DNA of 64,000 bases, from the NCBI GenBank assembly GCA_024642215.1, contig JAHEBO010000016.1, positions 3,241 to 67,240 of the forward strand. Reading direction: 5' to 3'. This DNA comes from Limnohabitans sp. (GTDB lineage Bacteria > Pseudomonadota > Gammaproteobacteria > Burkholderiales > Burkholderiaceae_C). A model generated the notes under the pieces. It was not told the DNA's origin, made no database searches, and was given only the letters and a program-made list of their open reading frames with translations. Made by a program: the position numbers and the translations under genes. The number at the start of each line of letters is the position of its first letter. Within the stretch, counting starts at the first letter, position 1. This document shows, one piece after another, positions 26,310 through 35,112 of the stretch.

Positions 26310-27059
26310 ATGAATTTGCCGTCTAGCCCTACTGCCCTGCAGAAATTGCGAGTGGCCACCAGCACCTTTGTGCGAGACGTGGGTCGTGGCGTGTTGACCT
26401 TGACCCACAGCGGCTTGGCCATGTTGGGCTTGGCGCTGGTGTTGGGTCTGGGGCTGGCTGCATTTCGCCCTGACTTGTTGAGCGAGGCCGAAACTTCGGT
26501 TTATGCGGTGTTGCGTGAGCGCCAACTGAGTTTGTGGTGGGAGCCCCAAAACACGGCAGATCGCGCAACAGCGACCGACCTGAAAGACATTCCCAGCCGC
26601 CAAGCCGCAGTGGCGGCCTGGTTGGCCAAGAAATACAAGGTGGCGCCCGAGCCTCTCGCGGCCTTGGTGGCCGAAGCCTATGCCTTGTCTGAAACCTCGC
26701 GCTTGAAGCCTCACTTGATTTTGGCGGTGATGGCCATTGAATCGAGCTTCCATCCGTATGTGCAAAGTCAAGCAGGCGCCCAAGGTCTGATGCAAGTCAT
26801 GACCGACATCCACGCCCAGAAATATCAAAAGTACGGTGGCAAATTGGCCGCCTTTGACCCTTTGACCAACATGCGTGTGGGTGTTTCCGTTTTGCAAGAG
26901 TACATCCGCCTCAAAGGCGGCTCGGTAGAGCAAGGCCTTTTGTTTTACTTGGGCGGCGACAACATCCAGGGCGAAACCGACTACGTTTCCAAAGTGCTGG
27001 CCGAGCAGGCTAGGCTGGACCAAGTGGCCGCAGGCATCAAAGTCAGCACCCAGCCCTGA
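26310..27059 (+). CDS. Membrane-anchored lytic transglycosylase (SLT domain)
   Basis: This cleaves peptidoglycan glycan strands to give anhydro-muropeptides. The 249 residues have a single hydrophobic helix near 34-52 (a membrane anchor rather than a cleaved signal), then an SLT domain from about 130 with the catalytic Glu144 in MAIESSFHPYVQSQAGAQGLMQVM and later repeats of the lysozyme-like fold. The presence of ES plus GLMQV is diagnostic of family 1 lytic transglycosylases. It stands alone between mnmA and the pnt operon. Confidence 0.88.
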   Translation: MNLPSSPTALQKLRVATSTFVRDVGRGVLTLTHSGLAMLGLALVLGLGLAAFRPDLLSEAETSVYAVLRERQLSLWWEPQNTADRATATDLKDIPSRQAAVAAWLAKKYKVAPEPLAALVAEAYALSETSRLKPHLILAVMAIESSFHPYVQSQAGAQGLMQVMTDIHAQKYQKYGGKLAAFDPLTNMRVGVSVLQEYIRLKGGSVEQGLLFYLGGDNIQGETDYVSKVLAEQARLDQVAAGIKVSTQP

Positions 27060-27187
27060 GACGCTAGGGGCTGGCCATGCATTCAGTGGCCTCGTGGGTG
27101 GATTTAACGCGTGCAATGCTGGCTTTTGAGGCTTTATAAAGCACAATACAGAAACTAATAAGGTTTGTAAGCTTTCAGGAGACATCT

Positions 27188-28318
27188 ATGCGCATTGGCG
27201 TGCCTGCCGAAATCCGACCTGGCGAAACTCGTGTCGCCGTTACCCCCGAAACAGCCAAAAAACTCAAGGCTCAGGGGCACTCATTGCACATTCAGTCCGG
27301 CGCAGGTGTTGCTGCCAGCGTCACTGATGCGGCCTATGAGGCCGTTGGTGCAGAGATCACCGATGCTGCGGGTGCCTTAGGTTGCGACATGGTGCTCAAA
27401 GTCACGGCGCCAACCTCCGACGAGCTTTCGCGCATGAAGTCTGGCGCTGCTTTGGTGGGCATGCTCAATCCTTTCGATGCAGAGGGCCTGTCGCGCATGG
27501 CGTCGGCTGGCCTTACCAGTTTCGCCTTGGAAGCAGCGCCTCGTACCACCCGCGCACAAAGCATGGACGTGTTGTCGTCGCAGGCCAACATTGCGGGTTA
27601 CAAGGCGGTCATGGTGGCCGCCGACAAATACCAACGTTTCTTCCCCATGCTGATGACCGCTGCCGGAACCGTCAAAGCGGCCCGTGTGGTTATTTTGGGT
27701 GTGGGCGTGGCCGGCTTGCAGGCCATTGCCACGGCCAAGCGTTTGGGTGCTGTGATCGAAGCATCCGATGTGCGCCCAAGCGTCAAAGAGCAGGTGGAGT
27801 CTTTGGGGGGCAAGTTCATCGATGTGCCTTACGAAACCGCTGAAGAAAAAGAAGCGGCTGAAGGCGTGGGGGGGTATGCCCGCCCTATGCCACCTAGCTG
27901 GCTTGAGCGCCAAAAGGTCGAAGTGGCCAAGCGCGTGGCCATGGCCGATGTGGTCATTTCCACCGCCCTCATTCCAGGCCGTGCGGCGCCCGTTCTGGTC
28001 ACGGAAGACATGGTCAAAAGCATGAAGCCCGGCTCGGTCATTGTCGACATTGCGGCAGGCAAAGCAGCCGACGGTGTGGGCGGCAATTGCGTGCTCACTG
28101 AAGCTGGCCAAACCGTGGTCAAGCATGGTGTGACTTTGGTGGGTGAAACCAACCTGCCAGCCTTGGTGGCCGCAGATGCATCCGCACTCTATGCGCGCAA
28201 CGTGCTTGATTTCTTGAAACTGGTGTTCACCAAAGAAGGTGAATTCAAAGTCGACATGGAAGACGACATCGTGGCTGCTTGTTTGATGACGCAGGGCGGC
28301 GACGTCAAGCGCAAATAA
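27188..28318 (+). CDS. pntAA: NAD(P) transhydrogenase subunit alpha part 1
   Basis: PntAA is the NAD(H)-binding domain I of proton-translocating transhydrogenase, which makes NADPH from NADH using the proton gradient. The 376 residues start MRIGVPAEIRPGETRVAVTP and have the nucleotide-binding stretch VVILGVGVAGLQAIATAKRLGAVI at about 170-190 and RPMPPSWL further on. The split into AA, AB and B is the three-gene form seen in many alpha- and betaproteobacteria. The AGGAGA before the ATG is a good ribosome-binding site. Confidence 0.95.
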   Translation: MRIGVPAEIRPGETRVAVTPETAKKLKAQGHSLHIQSGAGVAASVTDAAYEAVGAEITDAAGALGCDMVLKVTAPTSDELSRMKSGAALVGMLNPFDAEGLSRMASAGLTSFALEAAPRTTRAQSMDVLSSQANIAGYKAVMVAADKYQRFFPMLMTAAGTVKAARVVILGVGVAGLQAIATAKRLGAVIEASDVRPSVKEQVESLGGKFIDVPYETAEEKEAAEGVGGYARPMPPSWLERQKVEVAKRVAMADVVISTALIPGRAAPVLVTEDMVKSMKPGSVIVDIAAGKAADGVGGNCVLTEAGQTVVKHGVTLVGETNLPALVAADASALYARNVLDFLKLVFTKEGEFKVDMEDDIVAACLMTQGGDVKRK

Positions 28319-28362
28319 GTCCTTCACTTCCAACCCCATTCAATCAGAACTCGGAGATTTCC

Positions 28363-28686
28363 ATGGAAGCAGTGTCACCCACCCTTCTCAATTTGATTAT
28401 TTTTGTATTGGCCATTTACGTGGGTTACCACGTGGTATGGACCGTCACACCTGCGCTTCACACGCCCTTGATGGCGGTGACCAACGCCATTTCGGCCATC
28501 GTCATTGTGGGCGCCATGTTGGCCGCCGCCCTGACTGAAACCAATTTGGGCAAAACCATGGGCGTGTTGGCCGTTGCGCTGGCTGCCGTCAATGTGTTTG
28601 GCGGCTTCTTGGTCACGCGGCGCATGCTGGAGATGTTCAAGAAGAAAGAGAAAAAAGCGGTTGCCACTGAGGGAGACAAAGCATGA
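28363..28686 (+). CDS. pntAB: NAD(P) transhydrogenase subunit alpha part 2
   Basis: This is the short membrane part of the alpha subunit: 107 residues with three hydrophobic helices. The ATG at 28363 follows CGGAGA by seven bases and gives the standard MEAVSPTLLNLIIFVLA start; the longer open frame from 28279 starts inside the gap after pntAA and is not used. The basic tail FKKKEKKAV is cytosolic. Its stop overlaps the pntB start by ATGA. Confidence 0.93.
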   Translation: MEAVSPTLLNLIIFVLAIYVGYHVVWTVTPALHTPLMAVTNAISAIVIVGAMLAAALTETNLGKTMGVLAVALAAVNVFGGFLVTRRMLEMFKKKEKKAVATEGDKA

Positions 28687-30122
28687 GCATGAACCTCGTC
28701 ACCTTTTTATATTTGATCGCCAGCATTTGCTTTATTCAAGCCTTGAAGGGCTTGTCGCATCCCACCACATCGATTCGTGGCAATGTTTTTGGCATGACCG
28801 GCATGGCCATTGCGGCACTCACCACTGCAGCACTCATTGTGGAGTTGTCGGGTGGTCAAGCCTTGGGCATGACCTGGGTCTTTGCGGGCTTGGTGGTCGG
28901 CGGCGGTTTGGGCGCTTACATGGCCCAAAAAGTGGAGATGACCAAAATGCCAGAACTGGTGGCCTTCATGCACAGCATGATTGGTCTGGCCGCCGTGTTC
29001 ATCGCCATTGCAGCGGTGGCCGAACCTTATGCGTTCAACATTGTGCGCAAAGCGGCTGACGGCACCGTGCCACCTATTCCAGCGGGCAACCGTTTGGAGT
29101 TGTTCTTGGGCGCGGCCATTGGTGCCGTCACCTTCAGTGGCTCGGTCATTGCGTTTGGCAAGTTGTCTGGCAAATACAAATTCCGTTTGTTCCAAGGCGC
29201 GCCTGTGCAGTTTGCCGGGCAACACAAATTGAACTTGATCTTGGGCTTGGCCACGGTGAGCCTGGGCTTGGTCTTCATGTTCACTGAAAGCTGGACGGCC
29301 TTCTTTGCCATGTTGGCCCTGGCCTTTGTCATGGGTGTGCTCATCATCATTCCCATTGGCGGCGCCGACATGCCTGTGGTGGTGTCCATGCTGAACAGTT
29401 ATTCCGGCTGGGCCGCAGCGGGCATTGGCTTCAGCTTGAACAACAGCATGTTGATCATTGCGGGTTCCTTAGTGGGCTCCTCGGGTGCCATCTTGTCCTA
29501 CATCATGTGCAAGGCCATGAACCGTTCGTTCTTCAATGTGATCTTGGGCGGCTTTGGCGGTGAGGCTGCTACTGCCACCGGTGGCGCACAAGAGCAGCGT
29601 CCTGTGAAGAGTGGCAGCGCAGACGATGCCGCCTTTGTGCTGGGCAATGCCGAAACCGTGGTCATTGTGCCGGGATATGGTTTGGCCGTGGCGCGTGCCC
29701 AGCATGCCGTCAAAGAGTTGGCTGCCAAGCTGACCGAAAAAGGCATTACCGTGAAGTACGCCATTCACCCTGTGGCCGGTCGCATGCCCGGCCACATGAA
29801 CGTGTTGCTGGCCGAAGCCGAAGTGCCTTACGACCAAGTGTTTGAGATGGAAGACATCAATGGCGAATTTGGCCAAGCCGATGTGGCCATCATCTTGGGT
29901 GCCAACGACGTGGTCAACCCTGCGGCGCACATCAAGGGCAGCCCCATTTATGGCATGCCCATTTTGGAAGCGTACAAAGCCAAAACAATCATTGTGAACA
30001 AGCGTTCGATGGCGGCCGGTTATGCCGGTCTCGACAACGAGTTGTTCTACATGGACAAAACCATGATGGTGTTTGGTGATGCCAAAAAAGTGGTGGAAGA
30101 CATGGTGAAAGCGATCGAATGA
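28683..30122 (+). CDS. pntB: NAD(P) transhydrogenase subunit beta
   Basis: The beta subunit supplies most transmembrane helices (about nine in the first 270 residues) and the C-terminal NADP(H)-binding domain III. That domain is recognised by VIVPGYGLAVARAQHAV, HPVAGRMPGHMNVLLAEA and the ANDVVNPAA motif. Length of 479 matches the family. Its stop codon overlaps the fadD start (ATGATGA), so the acyl-CoA ligase gene is translationally linked. Confidence 0.96.
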   Translation: MSMNLVTFLYLIASICFIQALKGLSHPTTSIRGNVFGMTGMAIAALTTAALIVELSGGQALGMTWVFAGLVVGGGLGAYMAQKVEMTKMPELVAFMHSMIGLAAVFIAIAAVAEPYAFNIVRKAADGTVPPIPAGNRLELFLGAAIGAVTFSGSVIAFGKLSGKYKFRLFQGAPVQFAGQHKLNLILGLATVSLGLVFMFTESWTAFFAMLALAFVMGVLIIIPIGGADMPVVVSMLNSYSGWAAAGIGFSLNNSMLIIAGSLVGSSGAILSYIMCKAMNRSFFNVILGGFGGEAATATGGAQEQRPVKSGSADDAAFVLGNAETVVIVPGYGLAVARAQHAVKELAAKLTEKGITVKYAIHPVAGRMPGHMNVLLAEAEVPYDQVFEMEDINGEFGQADVAIILGANDVVNPAAHIKGSPIYGMPILEAYKAKTIIVNKRSMAAGYAGLDNELFYMDKTMMVFGDAKKVVEDMVKAIE

Positions 30123-31804
30123 TGACTCAAGCGCGTGTGTGGTTAGACAGCTACCCCGAGGGCGTACCAACTGACATAGACGCCTCTCAGTACGATTCCT
30201 TGGTGGGCTTGATGGCAGACAGCTTTGCCAAGTACGCCAACCGAACCGCCTACAGTTACATGGGGCAAGACATCAGCTATGCGCAGACCGATGTTAAAAG
30301 CCAAGCGCTGGCCGCCTATTTTCAATCCTTGGGTTTAGAAAAAGGCGATCGCGTGGCCATCATGATGCCCAACGTGCCGCAATACCCAGTGGCCGTGGCG
30401 GCTGTCTTGCGAGCCGGTTTGGTGGTGGTGAATGTGAACCCGCTGTACACCCCGCGCGAGCTTGAGCACCAACTCAAAGACTCTGGCGCCAAAGCGATTG
30501 TCATCATTGAAAACTTTGCCATCACGCTGCAAAAGTGCATTGCTGAAACGCAAGTCAAACACGTGGTGTTGTGCGCCATGGGCGACATGCTCAGCGTTCC
30601 CAAAGGGGCCTTGGTCAATTTTGTGGTTCGCAATGTCAAGAACTTGGTGCCAGTTTTTGACTTGCCAGGCGCTGTCAAATTCAACCAAGCCCTTAGCCGT
30701 GGCAAGCACGCCACGTTTGTCAAACCGGAGGTCAAGAGCGATGACATCGCGGTTTTGCAATACACCGGCGGCACCACCGGTGTGTCCAAAGGCGCGGTGC
30801 TGTTGCATCGCAATGTGATTGCCAACTTGTTGCAATCGGAGGCTTGGAACGATCCAGTCATGAAGCGTGTGCCTGCCAACGAGCAACCTACGTCGGTGTG
30901 CGCCTTGCCGCTGTATCACATCTTCGCTTTTACTGTGAACATGATGCTGGGCCTTCGCACCGGAGGCAAAAATATTTTGATTCCCAATCCCCGCGATTTG
31001 CCTGCGGTGTTGAAAGAGTTGTCAAAGCACACCTTCCACAGTTTTCCTGCGGTCAACACCTTGTTCAATGGTTTGGCCAACCACCCTGACTTTGGCACAG
31101 TGAATTGGTCCAATTTGAAGGTGTCGGTTGGGGGCGGTATGGCTGTGACCAGCGCGGTGGCCGCTTTGTGGCTTGAGAAAACGGGTTGCCCCATTTGCGA
31201 AGGTTATGGCTTGTCGGAAACCAGCCCTTCTGCCAGTTGCAATCCCACCACCAGTACGCAGTTCACAGGCACCATTGGCGTCCCTTTGCCCAGCACCTTC
31301 ATGAAGTTGTTGGACGATGAGGGCAGGGAAGTGACTGAATTAGGACAGCCTGGTGAAATTGCCATCAAGGGCCCGCAAGTGATGGCCGGCTATTGGCAGC
31401 GCCCCGATGAAACAGCGCGTTGCATGACGGCGGATGGTTATTTCAAATCCGGCGACATTGGCATTCGCGATGCCAAAGGCTTTTTCAAAATTGTGGACCG
31501 CAAGAAGGACATGATTTTGGTGAGTGGCTTTAACGTGTACCCCAACGATGTCGAAGAAACGGTGTCTTTGTGCCCAGGTGTACTCGAATGCGCTGCCGTG
31601 GGCGTGCCCGATGAAAAAACGGGTGAAGCCGTGAAGTTGGTCATTGTGAAAAAAGACCCCACCCTCACGGAAGACCAAGTGCGTGCGTATTGCCGCGCCA
31701 ACATGACCGGCTACAAACAACCCAAAGTGATTGCGTTCAAAACAGAATTGCCCAAAACAGCGGTGGGCAAAATTTTGCGACGCGAGTTGCGCGATGCGCC
31801 CTAG
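30119..31804 (+). CDS. fadD: Long-chain fatty acid-CoA ligase
   Basis: This activates fatty acids to acyl-CoA via an acyl-AMP intermediate for beta-oxidation or lipid recycling. The 561 residues hold the AMP-binding signature YTGGTTGVSKG (215-225), the GYGLSETSPSA motif, the FKSGDIGIRDAKGFFKIVDRKKD region and the C-terminal AMP-binding lysine (LPKTAVGKILRREL). The preferred start is ATG 30119, with an equivalent Met one codon later. Acyl-chain specificity cannot be told. It overlaps both neighbours. Confidence 0.93.
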   Translation: MMTQARVWLDSYPEGVPTDIDASQYDSLVGLMADSFAKYANRTAYSYMGQDISYAQTDVKSQALAAYFQSLGLEKGDRVAIMMPNVPQYPVAVAAVLRAGLVVVNVNPLYTPRELEHQLKDSGAKAIVIIENFAITLQKCIAETQVKHVVLCAMGDMLSVPKGALVNFVVRNVKNLVPVFDLPGAVKFNQALSRGKHATFVKPEVKSDDIAVLQYTGGTTGVSKGAVLLHRNVIANLLQSEAWNDPVMKRVPANEQPTSVCALPLYHIFAFTVNMMLGLRTGGKNILIPNPRDLPAVLKELSKHTFHSFPAVNTLFNGLANHPDFGTVNWSNLKVSVGGGMAVTSAVAALWLEKTGCPICEGYGLSETSPSASCNPTTSTQFTGTIGVPLPSTFMKLLDDEGREVTELGQPGEIAIKGPQVMAGYWQRPDETARCMTADGYFKSGDIGIRDAKGFFKIVDRKKDMILVSGFNVYPNDVEETVSLCPGVLECAAVGVPDEKTGEAVKLVIVKKDPTLTEDQVRAYCRANMTGYKQPKVIAFKTELPKTAVGKILRRELRDAP

Positions 31805-32522
31805 TGAGGGGGCGCCGCGCATTGCCCTGATCGGGGCCATGCAGGAAGAGTTGTCGGCCGTGTTGGCGCTCATGCCGGATGCACATTGCGAAACCGTTGC
31901 AGGGCGTCAATTTTGGCTGGGCCACCTAAGCGGTCATGCGGTGGTGGCTGTTTTGTCAGGCATTGGCAAAGTGGCTGCGGCCATCACGGCCACGGTGCTG
32001 ATTGAAAAATACCAAGTCCACAGCATTTTGTTCACTGGGGTTGCGGGCGGTTTGGCGCCGCAGGTCAAAGTGGGCGATGTGGTGGTGGGCACTGAGTTGC
32101 TTCAGCACGACATGGATGCCTCGCCTTTGTTCCCGCCCTATGAAGTGCCTTTGCTTGGCCGATCGCGATTTCAAGCCGACCAACGCATGACGCAGTGGTT
32201 GCTTGAAAGCGCCGCACAGGCCTTGCCGCACGCACAAGTGCATGCGGGTCTCATCATCAGTGGCGATCAATTTGTGTCTAGCGCATCGGAGAGTCAGCGC
32301 TTGCAATCAGCGATTTCAGATGCTTTGGCGGTTGAGATGGAAGGCGCTGCACTGGCGCAGGTGTGTCATGCCTATGGCATTCCTTTGGCCGTGGTGCGCA
32401 CACTGTCAGATCGCGCAGACGACGATGCGCACATCGACTTCACGCAGTTTGTGAAAAACGTGGCCAGCGGCTACAGTGCTGCCATTGTGTCTGAGTTTTT
32501 AAAGCGGTTTCCCAAAGCTTGA
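31794..32522 (+). CDS. mtnN: 5'-methylthioadenosine/S-adenosylhomocysteine nucleosidase
   Basis: This hydrolyses MTA and SAH to adenine plus the thio-sugar in the methyl cycle and quorum-signal precursor pathway. The ATG at 31794 (MRPSEGAPRIALIGAM) gives 242 residues and overlaps the fadD stop by 11 bases; the longer frame from 31731 would be internal to fadD. Motifs are GIGKVAAAITAT, FTGVAGG, VSSASESQRL and the catalytic/ribose region AVEMEGAALAQV with RTLSDRAD. Length fits the family. Confidence 0.93.
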   Translation: MRPSEGAPRIALIGAMQEELSAVLALMPDAHCETVAGRQFWLGHLSGHAVVAVLSGIGKVAAAITATVLIEKYQVHSILFTGVAGGLAPQVKVGDVVVGTELLQHDMDASPLFPPYEVPLLGRSRFQADQRMTQWLLESAAQALPHAQVHAGLIISGDQFVSSASESQRLQSAISDALAVEMEGAALAQVCHAYGIPLAVVRTLSDRADDDAHIDFTQFVKNVASGYSAAIVSEFLKRFPKA

Positions 32523-32553
32523 TTCGCCGCCGATGGCAACGCATCAAAGCTTT

Positions 32554-33540
32554 TTATTTCAACCAGCCACGCCTGCGGAAATACCACATCGGCACCACCG
32601 CACTGGCCACCATCAGACACAGCGCGTACGGGTAGCCCCAAGTCTGTGACAACTCGGGCATGTACTGAAAGTTCATGCCGTACAAACTGGCAATGAGCGT
32701 AGGTGGCAGCAAAGCCACGCTGGCCACCGAGAAGATCTTGATGATCTTGTTCTGGTTGATGTTGATGAAACCCACGGTGGCGTCCATCAAGAAGTTGATC
32801 TTTTCAAACAAGAACTCGGTGTGCGAATCGAGCGAGTCGATGTCGCGCAAAATTTGGCGCGCTTCTTCAAACTGCTCGGCATTCAGCATCTTGCTTCGCA
32901 TCATGAAACTCACTGCGCGGCGGGTGTCCATGACGTTGCGGCGAATGCGGCCATTCAAATCTTCTTGACGCGCAATGGCGCCCAGCACTTCGCCGGCCAT
33001 GGCGTCTGTCACGTCGCCCGACAGCACCAGCTTGCCGGCAATTTCCAATTTGTCGTAAATGTTTTCAAGCGTGTCGGCAGAGTACTCGGCGTCGGCGTCA
33101 AACAACTTCAGCAACACTTCTTTGGCGTCTTCCAACAAGCCAGGGGCGCGGCGCGCGCGCAAACGCAGCAAGCGGAACACCGGCACGTCTTCGTCGTGAA
33201 TGGAAAACAAAACGCCGCGGCTGCGCAGGTCGGCATTGTGCTGGTTCAAGATGAACGCACAACGCACCGTGCGGGGCTCGTCTTCGTCGGCAATCAAAAA
33301 GTCAGAGCGAATGTGCAACTCGCCGTTGTCTTCTTCGTAAAAACGCGCAGATTCTTCAATGTCCTCGTCCATCGCATCTTCTGGAATGGACAGGCCGTAG
33401 TATTGTTTGATCCAGCGTTTCTCTTCAACGGTGGGTGACTCAAGGTCCACCCAAATCGGATGGAACTTGGACAACTCTTCCAGAGATTCAATCTCTTCTT
33501 GGACGAGACGGCCGTTGGCCAATGTGAAAATGTTGAGCAT
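32554..33540 (-). CDS. corA: Magnesium/cobalt transporter CorA
   Basis: CorA is a pentameric inner-membrane Mg2+ channel. The 328 residues have an acidic, helix-rich cytosolic N-domain and two C-terminal TM helices; the first ends in the invariant selectivity motif GMN (288-290, in SLYGMNFQ), and the basic tail FRRRGWLK follows the second. A ribosome-binding site (AAGGAGA) precedes the ATG. The ~175-nt leader upstream can form mutually exclusive hairpins, suggesting RNA-level control. Confidence 0.95.
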   Translation of the reverse strand: MLNIFTLANGRLVQEEIESLEELSKFHPIWVDLESPTVEEKRWIKQYYGLSIPEDAMDEDIEESARFYEEDNGELHIRSDFLIADEDEPRTVRCAFILNQHNADLRSRGVLFSIHDEDVPVFRLLRLRARRAPGLLEDAKEVLLKLFDADAEYSADTLENIYDKLEIAGKLVLSGDVTDAMAGEVLGAIARQEDLNGRIRRNVMDTRRAVSFMMRSKMLNAEQFEEARQILRDIDSLDSHTEFLFEKINFLMDATVGFININQNKIIKIFSVASVALLPPTLIASLYGMNFQYMPELSQTWGYPYALCLMVASAVVPMWYFRRRGWLK

Positions 33541-33715
33541 GGCAGATCTCCTTCAGCCCCAAAAACGGGGGGCCAGGTGTTCGATAAGGCGGCAAGGGGG
33601 TGAAGCAGCTTTCGAACGACTGGCGTGGCTGCAGCGCGCTGATGTGGCGCAGTGTGCAGCGAGGAGACCATTTCATTCGAAAGCTACCAACTAGGGTGGC
33701 TTTCCACGGAGCAAA
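33541..33715 (-). promoter_or_regulatory. Structured corA 5' leader with competing hairpins
   Basis: From the predicted transcript start the minus strand shows segment A (GGAAAGCCACC, around 33695-33705), B (GGTAGCTTTCGAA, 33676-33688) and C (TTCGAAAGCT, 33607-33616). B can pair with A (10-bp stem with one G-U) or, with ten perfect pairs, with C. A short CCCC/GGGG hairpin lies near the ribosome-binding site. No known riboswitch class is recognised. Confidence 0.5.
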
Positions 33716-33722
33716 CTCCAAA

Positions 33723-33751
33723 ATAATGATGGGCGGATTATGGCACTGCAA
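33723..33751 (-). promoter_or_regulatory. Candidate corA promoter
   Basis: On the minus strand TTGCAG (33746-33751) and CATTAT (33723-33728) are spaced by 17 bases. Transcription would start near 33715, just at the 5' edge of hairpin segment A. It lies between the end of the patatin gene and corA, so corA can be expressed on its own. Confidence 0.5.
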
Positions 33752-33778
33752 TGTGACCATTGAAACCCTTGTCTTGCT

Positions 33779-35074
33779 TTAGTCGGCAAAAAAAGCCAAG
33801 AGCTCCTCTTTTCGCTGCATCACATCTTGCGCGCCCAAGGCCATCAGGGCTCGCAAGAAGCCTGGCTCAAACAGCAAGTAACTTGAGAGGGAGGCACCCG
33901 AGCCTTTCAAGGCCCCCAGTCCTTCTAAGACACGGTGCACCGGCCGCGGCAGTTCTTGCACATGCGCTTGCGCCAATTCATCCAAAGAGGCGCTGGGTTG
34001 CAAGGCCAGCACCGACACTTCGTGAAAAGGCAAGGACTGCGCCAATGCCGGACTGTGGTGATCGCTCAAATGGTGTTTGAGTTGTTGGATGCTTTGGTTC
34101 ACGCGTTGCACTTGCTCCACATCGGCCAGCAAGGTGTCGTTGAAGACACTGGCCATGGCGTGTCCCGCAATGTTGCCAAGGCTGGGCTGCCGACTGGGCG
34201 CGTGGCCATCTCTGCCGAGACCCCAGTGGCCGCGTTGCGGTTGGCCAACGCCAATGGCCAAAATTTTGTTGGCGCCCAAGTGCACCGCGGGCGACAAGGG
34301 TGAACTTTGTCGCATGGAGCCATCGCCAAAATACTCCATGTTGCCATCGACCCAGAGCGGTGTGGCCGGAAACAAAAAGGGAATGGCACTGGACGCCATG
34401 AGGTGCTCAATGGTGATGTCTTGCAGCTCAGCGCGGCGACCGGGGCGACTCCAACTGACCGGGTCCATGTCGGCATGGGTTTGACAAAAGGTCCAGTGCA
34501 CACCGGTGGTGTAGCTAGAGGCCGTCACAGCCAAGGCTTTCAAATGACCCTTGTCCAAGGCTTTTTCGATGTTGTTCAGCGCAATGCGGCGGTGCAGTGT
34601 GTCCACCAAGGGCATGCTGTCCAGTGCCGCGCCTTGGCGCCTCACCGACAAGGAAACGCCCAAGGCCGTGGCCCATCGGCTGAACTTGGCCAAAGGGGTG
34701 TCGGGCAGGTGGTACACCAAGTGCGAATGCATGCCATGCCAAAACTCGCCCAAGCCTTTCAAAGCGTCGAGCCCGTCCATTGCGCGGCTGGCCAGGTACG
34801 TTGCATTCAGGGCGCCGGCAGAGGTGCCTACCAAAACTTGAAAGGGAAAAGGCGCCGCAGTGTCCGCAGTGGCCGAACTGGCTGTGAGGTCCGATGCAGA
34901 AGTGGTGTGCTGGCGCTGCGTGGCCAACAATTGCGCCAAAGCCTGCAAGGCCCCCGCCTGGTAAGCCGTGCGTGCGCCACCCCCCATGAGCACCAAGCCT
35001 CGCGTTGAATGTTGCGGCCGGGGTTGCGAGTGCCCACTGAAAGGGGCATTGCGGGTTAAGTCATCCAAATGCAT
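33779..35074 (-). CDS. Patatin-like phospholipase
   Basis: This 431-residue Ser-Asp dyad lipid acyl hydrolase has the oxyanion loop MGGGAR (30-35), the nucleophile elbow GTSAG with Ser85, and the catalytic Asp in FGDGSMRQ. The middle PLSPAVHLGANKILAIGV completes the patatin fold. There is no signal peptide, so it is probably cytosolic or membrane-associated. A Thr/Ser/Ala-rich insertion at 50-75 separates the oxyanion loop from the elbow. The C-terminal ~120 residues (QLKHHLSDH to the end) contain helices found in the DUF3734-like bacterial patatins. The natural lipid is unknown. Confidence 0.88.
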   Translation of the reverse strand: MHLDDLTRNAPFSGHSQPRPQHSTRGLVLMGGGARTAYQAGALQALAQLLATQRQHTTSASDLTASSATADTAAPFPFQVLVGTSAGALNATYLASRAMDGLDALKGLGEFWHGMHSHLVYHLPDTPLAKFSRWATALGVSLSVRRQGAALDSMPLVDTLHRRIALNNIEKALDKGHLKALAVTASSYTTGVHWTFCQTHADMDPVSWSRPGRRAELQDITIEHLMASSAIPFLFPATPLWVDGNMEYFGDGSMRQSSPLSPAVHLGANKILAIGVGQPQRGHWGLGRDGHAPSRQPSLGNIAGHAMASVFNDTLLADVEQVQRVNQSIQQLKHHLSDHHSPALAQSLPFHEVSVLALQPSASLDELAQAHVQELPRPVHRVLEGLGALKGSGASLSSYLLFEPGFLRALMALGAQDVMQRKEELLAFFAD

Positions 35075-35112
35075 GAGCCAATGATAGAGTCAGAGGTTCA
35101 GGAACACCATAG

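Noticed and set aside
33294..33671. Minus-strand frame from the corA leader, possibly a CorL-like leader peptide
   Set aside because: Runs about 250 bases into corA out of frame, so not a leader peptide of the usual kind; no ribosome-binding site.
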